Origin: Panonychus citri
Lineage: Eukaryota; Arthropoda; Arachnida; Trombidiformes; Tetranychidae
DNA: 64,000 bases
Reading direction: 5' to 3'
Assembly: GCF_014898815.1 (NCBI RefSeq)
Contig: NW_026515539.1
Location: 2,542,001 to 2,606,000, forward strand
Below are positions 31,620-45,200 of the stretch, piece after piece; the first letter of the stretch is position 1, and each line of letters begins with the position of its first letter. Below the pieces are notes generated by a model. That model did no database searches. It was not told the origin of the DNA and saw only the letters and a list, made by a program, of their open reading frames with translations. The position numbers and the translations under genes were made by a program.

Positions 31620-34600
31620 TGTTTTTAACTAACTAATGATTGTTTTTTTCTTTTTATAAAATTCTTTTACCATCAGTCTGCTCAAACGAATGTGAATCAC
31701 TAAATTTAACATGCAACATCAACAATCCAAAGGAATGCTGTGATTCGTCTTGTATCGGTGGTTGTACCGGAAGAACCAATCGAGATTGTCTTGCCTGTAA
31801 AGGTTTCGTTATTTACGATAACCAAGGAAAAAGATGTGATAAACGTTGTGATGTTTCACAATATGAGGTGAGACATTTAAATCTAATTGTAACTTCAACC
31901 TCATGTGATTAGGAAATTTTAAACCACAAGAATCATCTCAATATACGTTTTATTATTGATTAATCATTTGATTTTTATTCTCATTATATGAAGTAATTAC
32001 ATTCTCATGTTACTCTTACAATTTTCTTATGATTTTTATTGTTGTTTCTCTCTCTCTCTCTCTCTCTCTCTTCCAGTTTCTATCTCGTCGATGTATAAGC
32101 TACTTAGATTGTCTTGTATTGAGTACATCTGATGACAAGGACAAGAAAAAATCTTACAAGATATTTGAATCACGAAATACCACCGTAAGGAATCAATGTT
32201 TAGCTGAATGTCCGCCCGGTTATCAACAAAAGCCAGATGATGAACATGCTTGCGATAGATGTCAAGGAGCTTGTAAAATAAGTAAGATTTTAATGACAAA
32301 GGATTTCCTTTGGTCTAATCTTATTGTACTTCCACCCACTTATTGACTGTCAACTTGTATACTTATGTTTTCTTTTTCTTTTTCTTTTTCTTTTCTTTAT
32401 TGATTCTTTATGTTTTTATAGCTTGTAAAGGGAATAGCACCATTACCAATGTCGCCGCTGCTCAAAGTTTTCGAGGATGTACTGTTATCGACGGTTATCT
32501 TGACATATCGGTTACAGGAGGAGGTATTGACAAGCTACTTTCACATTACCCTTTACATTATTTTTCCTCTTTTGATGGTTCTAATATATTAACATTGTCT
32601 CTTTTTTTTCTTTGTCTTCTTTTTGTCTTTGATTTTCTATTTCTATTTGTCTTTCTTCCAGTTAATATTATCACTGAGCTTGAGGAAAGTTTACAACAAG
32701 TTCGCACTATCACAGGATACCTTAAAATTGCGCGATCATATCCACTAATCACCTTGAATTTCTTCAAAAACCTTGAAACCATCGAAGGAAATATTTTAGA
32801 TCGAACAAAGTAATTATCATCTTTTGTTTTCTTTTTCTACCTATTTCAGTCTTTCATCTGATCTCTTTTTTTTCTGTCCCATTACCTTCACTGGTTCTAC
32901 TTTTATTCACACTTTTTTTTATATTTGTTTTATTTCCAATTTAACTGATTTTTTTCTCTCTCTCTCACTTTTTATCCTAAATTTAACTACAAAATAGTTA
33001 CTCTTTGGTGGTCATCGATAATCCTAATCTTCAAGAGCTCTTCCCTCTAAAAGATAATGGAACTACTTCCAAGGTGAATATTTCACATGGGAAAATTTTC
33101 TTCCACATTAATCCCAAACTTTGTACAACGAAAATTCAACAAATCCAACGAATAAATCGTATCGAAGATGACAAAGATATCTCACCTTATTCAAATGGGG
33201 ATAAAACTGCTTGTGACATAACTACACTTAATCTTACAATTGCCTCTTCTGGACATAAATATGCATACTTGCAATGGCCTAATTTTCTTAAAAATCTAAC
33301 TGATGCGAGATCTTTACTGGGATATTTAGTTTATTACAGAGAAGCGTAAGCTCCCACTTTATTACTAATTGTTTACTTACAACGATTTTAATATGATCAA
33401 TATTAGATTATGACTTTAGTTTGTTTAATCTTGACACAAATTAATTTTCTATTGACTTTTCTCTCCTCTCTTTATGTCGTTTTTAGGCCGGGAAATACAA
33501 CGGTCTCGGTGTATGGTGGTCGCGATGCATGTTACTCAAATGGTTGGAATGCCCTGGAAGTTGTTGCAGATGAAGAGAGACAACGTGATATAACAGTTGA
33601 ATATTTACTTACTCAACTTGAACCATTTACTCGCTATGCGACTTATGTTAAAACTTATACTATCAGAACTCCTACTGCCGAGGATCGAACTGGACAAAGT
33701 CCAATCGTTTATTTTCAAACAAAACCAACGAGTAAATATAAGACAAAATCTATCATATAATTATTTCCTCACTCATTCAACATTTCCTCAATAGTTTTTT
33801 CCTTTAGTTATTTTTAGAAATTCATGTGACATCATATGTTTACTTATTCAATTCTCTAATTTCTTATTTTCTTATTTTCTATCTAATAGCTCCTAGTGAA
33901 CCAAGAGATCTTGGAGCTACAGTATCAAGTTCCTCAGAGATTATAGTCCACTGGTCCCCACCTAAAGCACCTAATGGAATTGTTTCTTATTATCGTATCA
34001 CTGTGACGAAAATTCTTCCATATACTGAAACTTATTCAGATCGAGATTTCTGTTCTGAACGTAATTATCTATTTCGTTTTTTTTATCGCTACAAAAATCT
34101 CTATATTCTTATTAATATTTTGTTTTCATTTGATTCTTTTTTAGCGCTCAATTACGAAACTCCTATTATTCCAGAAGAAAGGATCAACGTATCTCGTTGG
34201 CTTCAAGACGCTGAAAGAGAAAAGGATGATGAGGAGTCCGAGAAAAATAATACCGAATGTTGTCCATGTCAACGATCGCTGGTAGATTATGAAGACCAAG
34301 CTAAAAGCACCGCAGATTTTGAAGACTATCTAATCAATAATGCATATAAGAAATATAATCTAACTCCTGAGATAATGGGCAGCTTGAAACCTGAGAAAAG
34401 AAAGAAACGTGAAATTCAGGGTAACGCACCTAATCAATCGTTAACCGAAATGCCATTAATCGATGGTACAACACCAATATCAACGATAACCACAACCAAA
34501 CCTCCTCCTGATTTACCTGAAACAAGGGAATTCATCACAACCACGGCATCGCTTCTCATTCAAAATCTCACTCATTATACTGATTATAAGATAACCGTCA

Positions 34601-37474
34601 GTGCTTGTCACAATTCAAGCTCAGAAAAACCTTCCGATTATAACCTATGTGGAGAGGCGAGATACATTTCTCAACGTACTCTTGCAAAAGGTAAGAAAAT
34701 TGATTAAATTACTGTTTCTCTTATTGTTTATGGAACAATTTTGCTAACCAATCAATATTTTTTTTTCTCTTTCATTAAATCAACAGCATTTGCTGATGAA
34801 ATCGATCCTCAATCATTGGAAGTTGATGTTTCCAATGCCAACAATTCACATGTTGCTTTCGTCAGATGGAGTGAACCAGATTTCCCCAATGGAGAGATAC
34901 TTTCATATCAACTCGAATACAAAACAAATGAAGCAGGAATGGTAATTAACATTGTGAATACTTATTCCTTTTTATTGCTTTTAACAATTAACACATATTC
35001 CCACTGAGAATTACCTTAACTAATTGCATCTCTTTCACTCATTTACATTTTTGGTTAACAGAGCGATGGAGTATCAAAATGTATAACCCGAAAGGAGTAT
35101 CTAAAAAACGGAGGAATCATCAGAATAAGTAATTTAATCAGTGGTAAACATTACGTTTTAAGAGTACGAACCATGACAAGAGCGGGTAGAAGTAATTTTA
35201 CAAGATACTATGAATTTGAGGTTCCAAGTAAGTAATTTGTTAATTTCTGATTAACTAATATAATTTTTGTACTTTACTTTCAATGTGTAAATAGTAAGAG
35301 TACATTAACCTCGTTTCTCATTATTTACGTTCTTTTTTTTTCTTGTTATTTTTTCTCTCAGGTGACACCTACTTTCTCATCTTCCTCATTCTGGGCATTT
35401 GTTTATTCATGCTTTTCGTAACCATCCTTTCCGTTGGATTTTTTGTTCGAAGAAAACTTTCAGGTCAACCTGGTCGAATGATTTTCGCCTCCATTAACCC
35501 AGAATATATAACTCATCAACCCGATGAATGGGAAGTCTGTAGAGAGGATATTGCTCTCCTTGGTGATCTCGGTCAAGGTTCATTTGGAATGGTTCATTTA
35601 GGTGAAATGAAAAGCAAAGATCCTGATCTACTACCACTAAAAGTGGCCGTTAAGACTGTAAATACACAACAGATGACAAAAGCATTTCTCAATGAGGCTC
35701 AAGTTATGAAGTATGTTGTTCACATTTGAATACCGATCTCTATCATCCACTTGTAATATAACTTTCCTCGTTCTTGTTCATGTATTAATGCAACTTTCTA
35801 TCATATTTTTTAACCTACTCTAGAACATTTGATTGTCATCACGTTGTCAAATTAATTGGAGTAGTAACAACTAGTCAACCACCTTGGGTTATTATGGAGC
35901 TAATGCCAAATGGTGATCTTCGTAATTATTTATTAAAACAACGTCCAGATAATGAGGTTGGTGTTAATTTCATACAACTATTATCCACTTAACTTTATCA
36001 TCGATTATTTAGATCATCAAATAACTTCTTTTGAAGTAATTTATCAAGGAAAAATTACTCATAGATTACATAATGTTCATCTAATCTAAATTTGTTATAC
36101 TCTCTCTCTCTCTCTCTCACTCTCAGGATGGATTACCCACCAACCCACCTTCTATTTCAGAAATTTGGAGGATGTCAGCGGAAATCGCTGATGGTATGGC
36201 ATACCTTGGATCTCGTAAATTTGTCCATCGCGATTTGGCAGCTCGTAATATTATGGTTGCTTATGATTTAACTGTAAAAATTGGTGATTTTGGGATGACC
36301 AGGGATATTTATGAAACAGACTATTATCGTAAAGATGGTCAAGGTCTTTTACCAATTCGATGGATGTCACCTGAGTCCATTCGAGACGGTATTTTTACCT
36401 ATTGTTCTGATGTTTGGTCTTATGGTATCGTTTTATATGAAATGGCAACTTTAGGTGCACAACCTTATCAAGGTTTGAGTAACACAGCGGTCATCAATTA
36501 TATAACCGAAGGAGGGACAATTGATAAGCCTAAAGGTTGTCCCGATAGATTGTAAGTTTTAACCGAAAATTTGATTCGATTTCTCTGATTATATTTCATT
36601 TTATTGTTTCCTTTTTCTTTTTAGATTTGATCTTATGAAGGTTTGTTGGATGAGAAATCCAAAAACTCGACCAACTTTCATGGAATTAATTGAAATCCTG
36701 TTACCCGATATCGACAGTGAAAAGTTCATGAAAGTCAGTTTTTACGCTAAAGCAAAAGCCAAAGCAAAATTAAAACCTCACCCACGTAAAGAGATAACTT
36801 CAGAAGTAACACCTTTAAAAAGTTCAGTAACATGTAAATATAACGAAGATGATGAGCTTGAGTGTTCAGAACATGAAATTGAAATTGAAGAGATTGATAA
36901 TGGTGATGGAGTGAAATTTTTCCCCACCAAAATTGATGCATTAAATTCAACAATATTAACCATTGAAGAAGCAAATATTGATGCTGAAAGTGATATCTTA
37001 TCTTCTGCCGTCACAGTAACTACAACAGCAGCGAGTCCACTTACCACAGGAGCAACGGTTACAAGTAAATCAACGATGACCAGTCAATTAGATAAAAATC
37101 TATCAAATGGTAATTTAAATGATTTAATTAAAGCGAACAAGAAAAATAGCGGTGAAAATGGTAAAGAAATTGGAACTGGTGGTGGTGGTGGTGGTGGTGT
37201 AATCGTCGGAGGCCTTGGGGTGGTTAAACCATCAACGGAAGGCAGTGGAATGGGGGGAGGTATCGGTGTAGTAATCAAAGTCGACAGTGGTGATGGGGAA
37301 AAAGCAACATCGATATCACCATCAACATCCACCACTACGACCACAACAACAACTACAACAACCAATCCATCAATTCAGTCTCCCGATAACAACAAAGACA
37401 GGAAAATGAATCAAACCTCCAACGGAGGACTGGTCAATGGGCCAATTGCCCACTACAATACCACAATCTGCTGA
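30396..37474 (+). CDS. InR: Insulin/IGF receptor tyrosine kinase
   Basis: Plasma-membrane receptor for insulin-like peptides. Sixteen exons: 30396-30943, 31370-31499, 31677-31867, 32077-32281, 32422-32523, 32662-32809, 32998-33345, 33487-33731, 33890-34060, 34145-34690, 34787-34941, 35062-35227, 35362-35710, 35824-35956, 36127-36551, 36625-37474; all splice in phase and give about 1,570 aa. Order: signal peptide, L1 (CESLDIRDIS, VIEGHF), furin-like Cys-rich region, L2, three FnIII domains, RKKR processing site (34399-34410, about residue 782), transmembrane helix (about 988-1012), juxtamembrane NPEY (35496-35507, IRS/Shc docking) and kinase (about 1050-1320). Kinase motifs: GQGSFGMV, AVKTV, HRDLAARN, DFGMTRDIYETDYYRK. 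A 250-residue Gly/Thr/Asn-rich tail follows. Exon 1 as written has one missing base in TTTT at 30637-30640, which creates a false stop before SFPLLTEVTDY. Confidence 0.97.
31208..31233 (+). repeat. (CT)n microsatellite in InR intron 1
   Basis: Pure CT dinucleotide run inside an intron. Similar runs occur in later InR introns at 31583-31620 and 32047-32072, and at about 36100-36122 before a splice acceptor. Confidence 0.9.
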
Positions 37475-38509
37475 TGAGGCAAGAGATGATAAAGAAAGAG
37501 GAAGAAAGAGAGAGAGAGAGCAAGGGAAGATTGAACAAGTACAAGTCTGTGTAATTATATTGTAATTATAATTGTAATCAACATTTTCTTTTTTTTCTAC
37601 GAGATTTGTAAAAAAAGCAACAAAAACCCAATCACATGAAAATCTTTAATCAATATACATAAAGTCCGAGATAATTTAATCTCCACTTCCAATATTATTA
37701 TAATTATTATATTATCATTAATAAAAAAAACAGCAAAAAAACACAATCAAGTTAAAAACTCACCATTTGATTGGCTTTTAATTGTTAACAGTTAAAAGTA
37801 AAACAATTTAAATTTTTTGTCTCTTTATTATTAACATTACAATAGCTTTCTCAATGGAGTTTACATTTCAAATCAGTAATTTAAATTGTGTGTACTTTTT
37901 GTCGTTGAATAATTTAAGTATCAATAATTGATTCAATTACTGCTAATGATGATTTAATTGTTAAGTGATTTATAAATTGTTGAAATAAGTTTAGTTTATC
38001 AGTATAACTTTTTAGATATTAAAGTATAAAAAAAAGGTTTAGCAATTACAATTAACTAATTGGTTGTGAAATGAATATGATGAGGATACAATGATGCAAT
38101 CAATTGATTATGCGAAAATTGAATGGGAAAATAATACAAATGAGAATGAGAATTAATTTTTGAGCTAATCAACAATTAGTTAATTAACAATAGGAATGCG
38201 CTTGATTGTGGTGTCCAATTGAAAACAAGTCACATTATCACAAGATGTTAGTTAACAATCTGGATTAACAGATTAACTTAAGCTGTGTAACTAACGATTT
38301 CAAAGCAATTAGCATTTTATGAGTATTTTGATTGATCTTAATTGTTGATGATTCTAATCAAGAAACAAGAACAAAAAACTAAGACCAAATCAAGAGACAA
38401 AATCTAAACTTTATCCAAGTGTCACGATTTTAGTTCACATTGCTAATTAAGGATAGTTGATTGTTAATTGATTACTATTCCGTATTTTGTGGACATTTGT
38501 AGATTTAAT
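37475..38509. other. InR 3' UTR and intergenic AT-rich DNA
   Basis: Holds GA-rich sequence immediately after the InR stop and a likely poly(A) signal at 37720-37725. No further gene is seen before the convergent minus-strand gene ending at 38510. Confidence 0.6.
37720..37725 (+). promoter_or_regulatory. InR: Probable InR poly(A) signal
   Basis: AATAAA followed by a run of A, about 245 nt after the stop codon. Confidence 0.5.
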
Positions 38510-41382
38510 TCAAAATCGTGAAGCTAAACTCGCAAAAATTTGGGTAATATAATCAGTTAATTTAATCAAATCCCTTAACAAAAGATAATCTCTAATCATC
38601 CGACGAGATGCATCGGCAATATCACGATACTCGATGGTCATCACCTCGAATCCAACCCGTTTATCGGGCTTAATGTTTCGATACCACATTCCAAGTTGAA
38701 CTTCACATAACAATTGACTTAGTTTCTCCTCGATTTCTCGAAATTCTTTTATCATATGACCCTCATGAAGAGCCTGATCCAGAACCAATTGTTCCAAACC
38801 AATGGCGAAATATTGTAGATATTGGAAACTCCGACGAAAAGCATCTTCCTCCTTTAAAAAACGAGCACCAAATGGACATTGGAACAATTTAATCATTCAA
38901 ATATGACCAACTGACCACTTTGATTGTCAATCAATGACTTACCTCAATTATTGCTATATCTTCAATTGAATTACTGATCTCGGGAAGCCAATTTAGCCTG
39001 AGGTTATCAAGTCCAGTTTCAAAATCTTCATCACTTAACATTTGAACCTAAAAATGAATCCAAATGAGAAAGAAAAATCAACAAATCAATTGAAAATGAT
39101 TACCATGATATCAACCAAATCATTTCATGATTAAACGTATTGACAAGAAAAATTAATGTGATTAAATCGCCAAGTCTATTGCTATGCAGATGACATTTAA
39201 TTGTAATCAATATAATTAATTGTATTGAATGATATTACCCAATTTTTTTGCAAACCTAAAGATTGCAACCATTGGAACACATTTAAAGTTAATTGTTGAT
39301 AAACAATCAGCTCAAATTCAATTAACAAGACCAGGGAAACAAAAATTAAAGATCAAGGTTAGTAAATGTATTATTATTATTGTTCATGAATGGTCACTCT
39401 TTGAGAAAGTGACCAATGGTTATTAATTCAATTAGATTGAAATATAATCATAGAATTCAAACTTAACCTAATTTTTTTGATTCTTTGCTCATGTGGAAAT
39501 TTAATCAATAACAATTTATTGATTAATGTATCAGGTGATTACTATCATTGAGAATGAAGGAAAAAACAATTGTAAATATTGTTGAGGCTCAGAGACAATT
39601 GAATCCATTTGATTAACATGTAAAAAGTTATTGTAAAAGTTTTTCATCTAATAATTTATTAGTTTTTGATGGAAAAAATTATCTAACTGACCAGTCAACA
39701 TGATTTACCTTTCACTGTTTACATAAACTTGACCATTTTGTTAGATTGATGGTTAACCTGTGAGTTTATTGTCTTTGATTGTGTTTTGATCAATCGTTAG
39801 TCTGGTTAATTTTTCGCTTAATTAAACAATCATCTCAACAATAAACTCTATATGAACCCTGGACAATCAATATTTGATCAACAATTGGCTAATTGTAGGA
39901 AGTAAATCACAACTGATTGAATTTCTATGAATGAAAATCAATCATTTTATATAACATTCATTCAGTTTGTCGTTGTTGTTGGGTGTTAATAAGATTGTCT
40001 CATGTTTTAAACAATCGTAATTAACTTAAAAAGTTTACAATATTGAACAATTTGTAAACTCGATCAATTCATTTACAATTAATCAACTCATCTAGTGAGT
40101 ATCAATTAAATTTAACTCATAACCATTTATCAACATGTTATAAATGCTGTTGACCTTTCAACTAAATTAAATCAAATTGTCAAACTAAATCAACTTGAAG
40201 ACAGATATTAATCAAGTTGTTTAATATAATATAAACTCAAATTTAGAATTGAAATTTAATTGCAACCTAGAAAAACTTAATCAACTTTGACCAACTAATT
40301 AAACATGATAAGAGTTTACCATTTATAACAATTAACTTATTTGAAACTCTTCCTGGATATGAACTGACCAATTTTGAATGACCACTATAACTGAACCTCT
40401 GAACTAAGGTAATGAAACAACAACAAAAAGTCACTGGACAATAATAAACAAATCAAAAGATTGATCTAGTTGTAAATTGATTGTAAAATGATCAAGAGGA
40501 TCAAGTGATTAATGATCAAACAAAAATTAACAAGATAATTAACAAAAGTATCCAAAAAGTTTGTACAAACTGTGAAACTAATTTATCCCATAATTTACCA
40601 AGTTAACACTGAGAAAGTAATGATAATGTGAATTAAGTTGATTTGATTGAATAGCCAACTAGTTGACAAGAGTTAATTGTTGATAGGGATTCGAAATGAT
40701 TTGTTAATTGTTCACTTAGAGAGAAAGAAATTTAATTACTTACAAAGTTTTTTCGAACCCGCTTAGCACATCCTTTTATGGCCTTCGCTCGACGATAGAC
40801 CTTCTCGTAAGGTTCAATGTGGGGTTGTATTGCTAATTTGGTCGGTAGGAAAAAGAAGGGTATATTACAGGGGCTAATTCGAGGGTGGGGTGGGTTAAAG
40901 GTTGATGAAGATGAGGTTGAAGATGAATGATGATGATGAGATGAAGCATAATTTAGTTTACACATGAGTTGATGTAGAACTGTAATGAGAATAAAAGAAA
41001 ACGAACAAAATGATAACTTAATCATCAACAATTAGAAAAAGTTTATCGAAATATGATTAAAAAAGAGCAAACAAATTTTCGATAAGTAAATATAACGGTA
41101 ACATCACTGGTCAGCTGATGAGTTGACAGTAAAAAGATTGTGTATGTCGGTGTGTAAGAATGAGAGAGGAAGAGGTAATGGTTGGATCATAAGAACGATA
41201 CTCGAATATCGATTTGATGTTGATAAATATTGAAAAATCGAATTTTTCGAAAATTGAAAATAAACGAACGAATTTGAAACTTACAAATTAACTGGATAAG
41301 TTGGAATCTAGAGGAATCTGAATGGATCCAGAAGAAGGTGAAACTGTTCCAACACATGTTAATCACTGATTTCATGATGTTT
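38510..41382 (-). CDS. Spliced gene for a helical, possibly secreted cytokine-like protein
   Basis: Four exons on the minus strand keep frame: 41382-41285 (ATG at 41375), 40979-40744, 39047-38943 and 38851-38510, about 257 aa. An alternative start at 41031 reads through the acceptor tract and gives a textbook signal peptide (MLMIKLSFCSFSFILITVL); the spliced form has a weaker hydrophobic stretch (FQLIQLIFLHQLMC). A His/Ser-rich spacer follows, then a basic region with Cys (RRAKAIKGCAKRVRKNF), and amphipathic helices incl. RRSFQYLQYFAIGLEQLVLD and EEKLSQLLCEVQLGMWYRN. Small size, a hydrophobic N-terminus, a few Cys and four or more long helices suggest a four-helix-bundle cytokine such as the unpaired-type JAK/STAT ligands. 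That is inference from shape, not a sequence match. Confidence 0.6.
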
Positions 41383-42187
41383 CTGAAAGTTGGAAAAACT
41401 TTTTTCTCTCCTTTCTGTCTTTTCCACAACGATTAATATTTACTCACTTAATTGCAACTTCATTGTTATTATTATTACTCTTCTTACCTTTCGTTTCTCT
41501 TTCTTTCCTCTCTTTCTTTCGTTTTACTCTTTCGTCTTGCAATTCTCTCATTCACTCTGCTCATCTCATCATTCTCTCACTTGGCTCACTTTACTCACTT
41601 TACTCACTCAACTTGCTCTCTTTCTCTCAGCTCTCAGCTCTCAGCTTTCTTTCTCTCTCCCCATCTCCCAGCATACACAATTTCAAGGTAAATAGGTAAT
41701 CCCGTTTGATGGTTAAAAGTTTAAAGATACAATGGTAAAAATTTTTATTCTTTCACGGTCAAATGTGTGCGTCTTTGGCACTAACTACATGTTGAGCGCT
41801 AGAGACTATGTAATCTATGATTGTACGTGTTGGGAGCCCTTGGAACCAAAATATCGCCCTTAAAAGTTTGAGAGAAAAGGTAACAACATGAGAATACTAT
41901 TTATTATATATTATGTTTGTTGTAACTCAGGTAAGAAAAGAAAAACCTGAAAGCGGCTTTTTCTCTTTCTTTTCTTTCTTTCTATTTTGATCGAGGTACA
42001 AAAATAAAGGCCAATGTATTGATGAAGATGATACTGATGATGAGGATGAGGATGGGCAAGAAGTAGGAGGAGATACATCAATCCAATCATCATCATCATG
42101 AAGAAGTGGAACTAAATGAAAGGACTAAATAAATTAAGTAAAAGGCTAGAAAAACTCATTTCACAAAATGTCACTCAAACGACAGAC

Positions 42188-42191
42188 AGAG

Positions 42192-42236
<45 letters not shown>
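42188..42236 (+). repeat. (GA)n microsatellite
   Basis: Nearly pure GA dinucleotide run of about 49 bp. Confidence 0.95.
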
Positions 42237-42238
<2 letters not shown>

Positions 42239-45200
42239 CCGATAAACTTGCTCTTCCTTATCCTTATCCTTATCATAAACTTTTCCGCTAATTCGTTGAT
42301 AATCTCAATCGGCTTCCACTTTCCAACTCATTGAATCTCATAATTAATTTAATTCATAATCATGGAGAAAAGTATAATCAGTTTGATGAACTTGAGACTG
42401 TCTTTATATTAATAATATCAAACGATTCCGGGTATTGTCTTTAATCATCTTGTATTCGTTCAAATGAAAAGTGTAACAAATAGTTTAATTAATAATCAAT
42501 GAATGTTGATTAGTTTAGATTGTGAAACAATTGCACAATATTAATGATACTTTTTTTTTGAAAAAAATAGTGAAAACGTTTATTTTTGCTCAACAATTAA
42601 TCTTATCTTATCCCTCTCAAGTTAACTGTTATATTTTATGGCAATTGAAATATAACATTGAAAACAATTTGTTAATGATAATAATGGTAATCACAATTTA
42701 CCTGTGGTTGTGATTGTAATCAACAAATTACAATTCATATTAGTTCCGCTCTTAATTTCAACTGATTTCAACTTATTCCAATAGTAAATGTTGTTGTTGT
42801 TATTGTAGTTTTATGTTTTTCCTTACCAACAATTTAAAGTAACAAAGATTAAAACCTCAATGTGAGGTCAATACTTATCCGAAAATGAGAAACAATATAA
42901 TTACAATTATAATCAGTGTGATAATTTAACATCCACAGGTAAGAAAATGGTTAATAATTAGCTGGTTAAATTGTAGTCGAGAAACATTTTCATGATAATG
43001 TATTAATACCAAAGGGAGTTTAACAAGAAATCACCAATGAAACAATCAACTGAATTAACTTTGCGATTATTGGTATTTTGTTTTTTTCTTAATTGTTGGT
43101 CGATAGTTAGTTTTACTTTTATTACACTTAACTCAACAAATCATAATATAAATCAACATCAGATTCAATTGGTTAACCTTATCCCGCCCTATTAACTCAT
43201 TTGGTTAACTAATTTGAAAAGTTTACTAGTTAAAATTAACCACAATCAACCATAAACAATCAGCTAACAATTTAAGTTAACAGTTATCCTTTTTGTATAA
43301 CATTTGATTGTTTCTTAATGTTTATTTATTTCAGATCAATTCAATGTTGTTATTGAGGCTTCTAGTTGATTTGATTAATTGTTTTAATACACATTTCAAG
43401 TGTCATTATAATCATTTGTTGATTTGATGATCAATATTCAAAATCAATTGATTGTCACTCTTGTTGTTAGCTAAGATAAGGATGCCTTTTAATTAACTAA
43501 TTGTAACTTTCCCTATTGTGATTTTTCCTATTGTAATTTTTCCTGTTGTAATTTTTCCTATTGTCGCAATTTAGTTAATAATGGTTTATATTGAAGAGTA
43601 AGGATTAGCACAATCAAATCAAATCTTGTAATCAATCAGACTTAAGATCTTATTGAGATTACCAGATGAAGATGATTACATTTAAATTATTGGTTAGTAA
43701 CCATTAAGTTCAATATTACAGTTAGATGATTTATTAGTTGATCAATAAGATTTAATAGCAATTAAATGTCTTGGTTTTAATTAAATAATCGTTGTGCGAA
43801 ATTAACACGATCACGAGGACAATCATTAGAAATGAGTGAGTGAAAATACCACAATTAACTGAATCCATTAGTCCATAACTTAATCAATGAGCTTATGACA
43901 ATTTAGCAACAATGTAACTTGAAAGTAAATGTTACTTATTGTTGCTTTGAAAAATATATTATCGACCTTAATTGTGTTGAATTATTAGCTGATGATCATC
44001 AAGAATCAACATGATAATATATTAATCTAATTGGAAATTCGAAGAATTGCAACCACACCCAAATTTCGACGAAAACTATTTTCTTTTCAATCAATTTGAT
44101 GACATTTAGATTTCCCGCTTTAATTGATTCTCTCTTAATGTTCTCTCTCTCTCTCTTTTTCTCATGAATTTGTCAGAAAAATCTCATATTTCCCATGAAT
44201 TCAGTCTCATTTCCCTCCTGATTATTCCCGATACTCTTAGTAAACCTTTGATTTGAATTCATCCGATGATTAACTGAACAGTTTCAGTCACAATTAACTT
44301 AATATTACCTTTAGGGTTAAGGTGATAATAACCTTCATGATAAAGTCTCAATTTAATTGCTGATCATTTGAAAACAAACATTAATTGAATAAATTTTCAA
44401 ATCTTTATAAAATGTAGACCATTTTTTATCATGTTAATATTATTTAAGTGATTTGATTGTTCCAATTCAACTCAATAAACAATCAACAATAAGTGTTGTG
44501 GGATGTACATGTAAATAAGATTAATCAAGATGCTTCGAACTATTTGTTTCAAATGTATTTTGCAATTCTAAGGTTACCTAATTAACTTTCGATAAAGTCA
44601 ATTGTTAATTACTAAAAGTTTCATCAATAATTGTACAATTTCATTTCTCTAATAAAGTTTAGCCTCTTTTCCAGATTGAAAAACTAATATTTCTAATGAT
44701 CGTTATTAGAACTTCAACTCACAACTTGAAATTTAAAATTCGCAGGTTAGACCGAAATACGTGCAAATTTATCTTCCAGGGGCGTGTGCAAAATATCAAC
44801 TGAATACATGGGAAACTTGAAATTTCCCGAATTCATTAATTCATAAATGTTTCTTTTCAATGGAGAGAAAGAGTCGATTATCATTTTAAATTTACAATCG
44901 GCGATAACCTTGACTTTTAAAAGTGAAAAACCTGAATTACGTCAATGCACCTTGGTTTATGACACAGAATTACTTAATTGTGTCCAGAAAGAGATAAAGA
45001 AAAAAAAGAAAGAAAGAAAAACAAACTATTGAAAAAGAATACTGTTAATGACGGTTTGAAATTGGCGCCGTTTTCGATTTTTCAAAAAAAAGTTTTGAAC
45101 ATTTCTGTTTTTTAGTTAGTGGATTTACAATATTGACCTTAATTTGTTTGATTACCACTAAAATATTGATTGGTAATAACAGTTAATATTGTAACTTTAG

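Noticed and set aside
37084..37365. Minus-strand ORF beginning with a run of Val
   Set aside because: Shadow of the Thr/Gly low-complexity InR tail.
41390..41699. Three overlapping plus-strand Ser/Leu/Phe-rich ORFs
   Set aside because: Pyrimidine-rich simple sequence open in all three frames; more likely the 5' region of the minus-strand gene.
41911..42099. Minus-strand ORF with MMMM and His/Leu repeats
   Set aside because: Translation of (ATC)n-like simple sequence, with no splice or start context.
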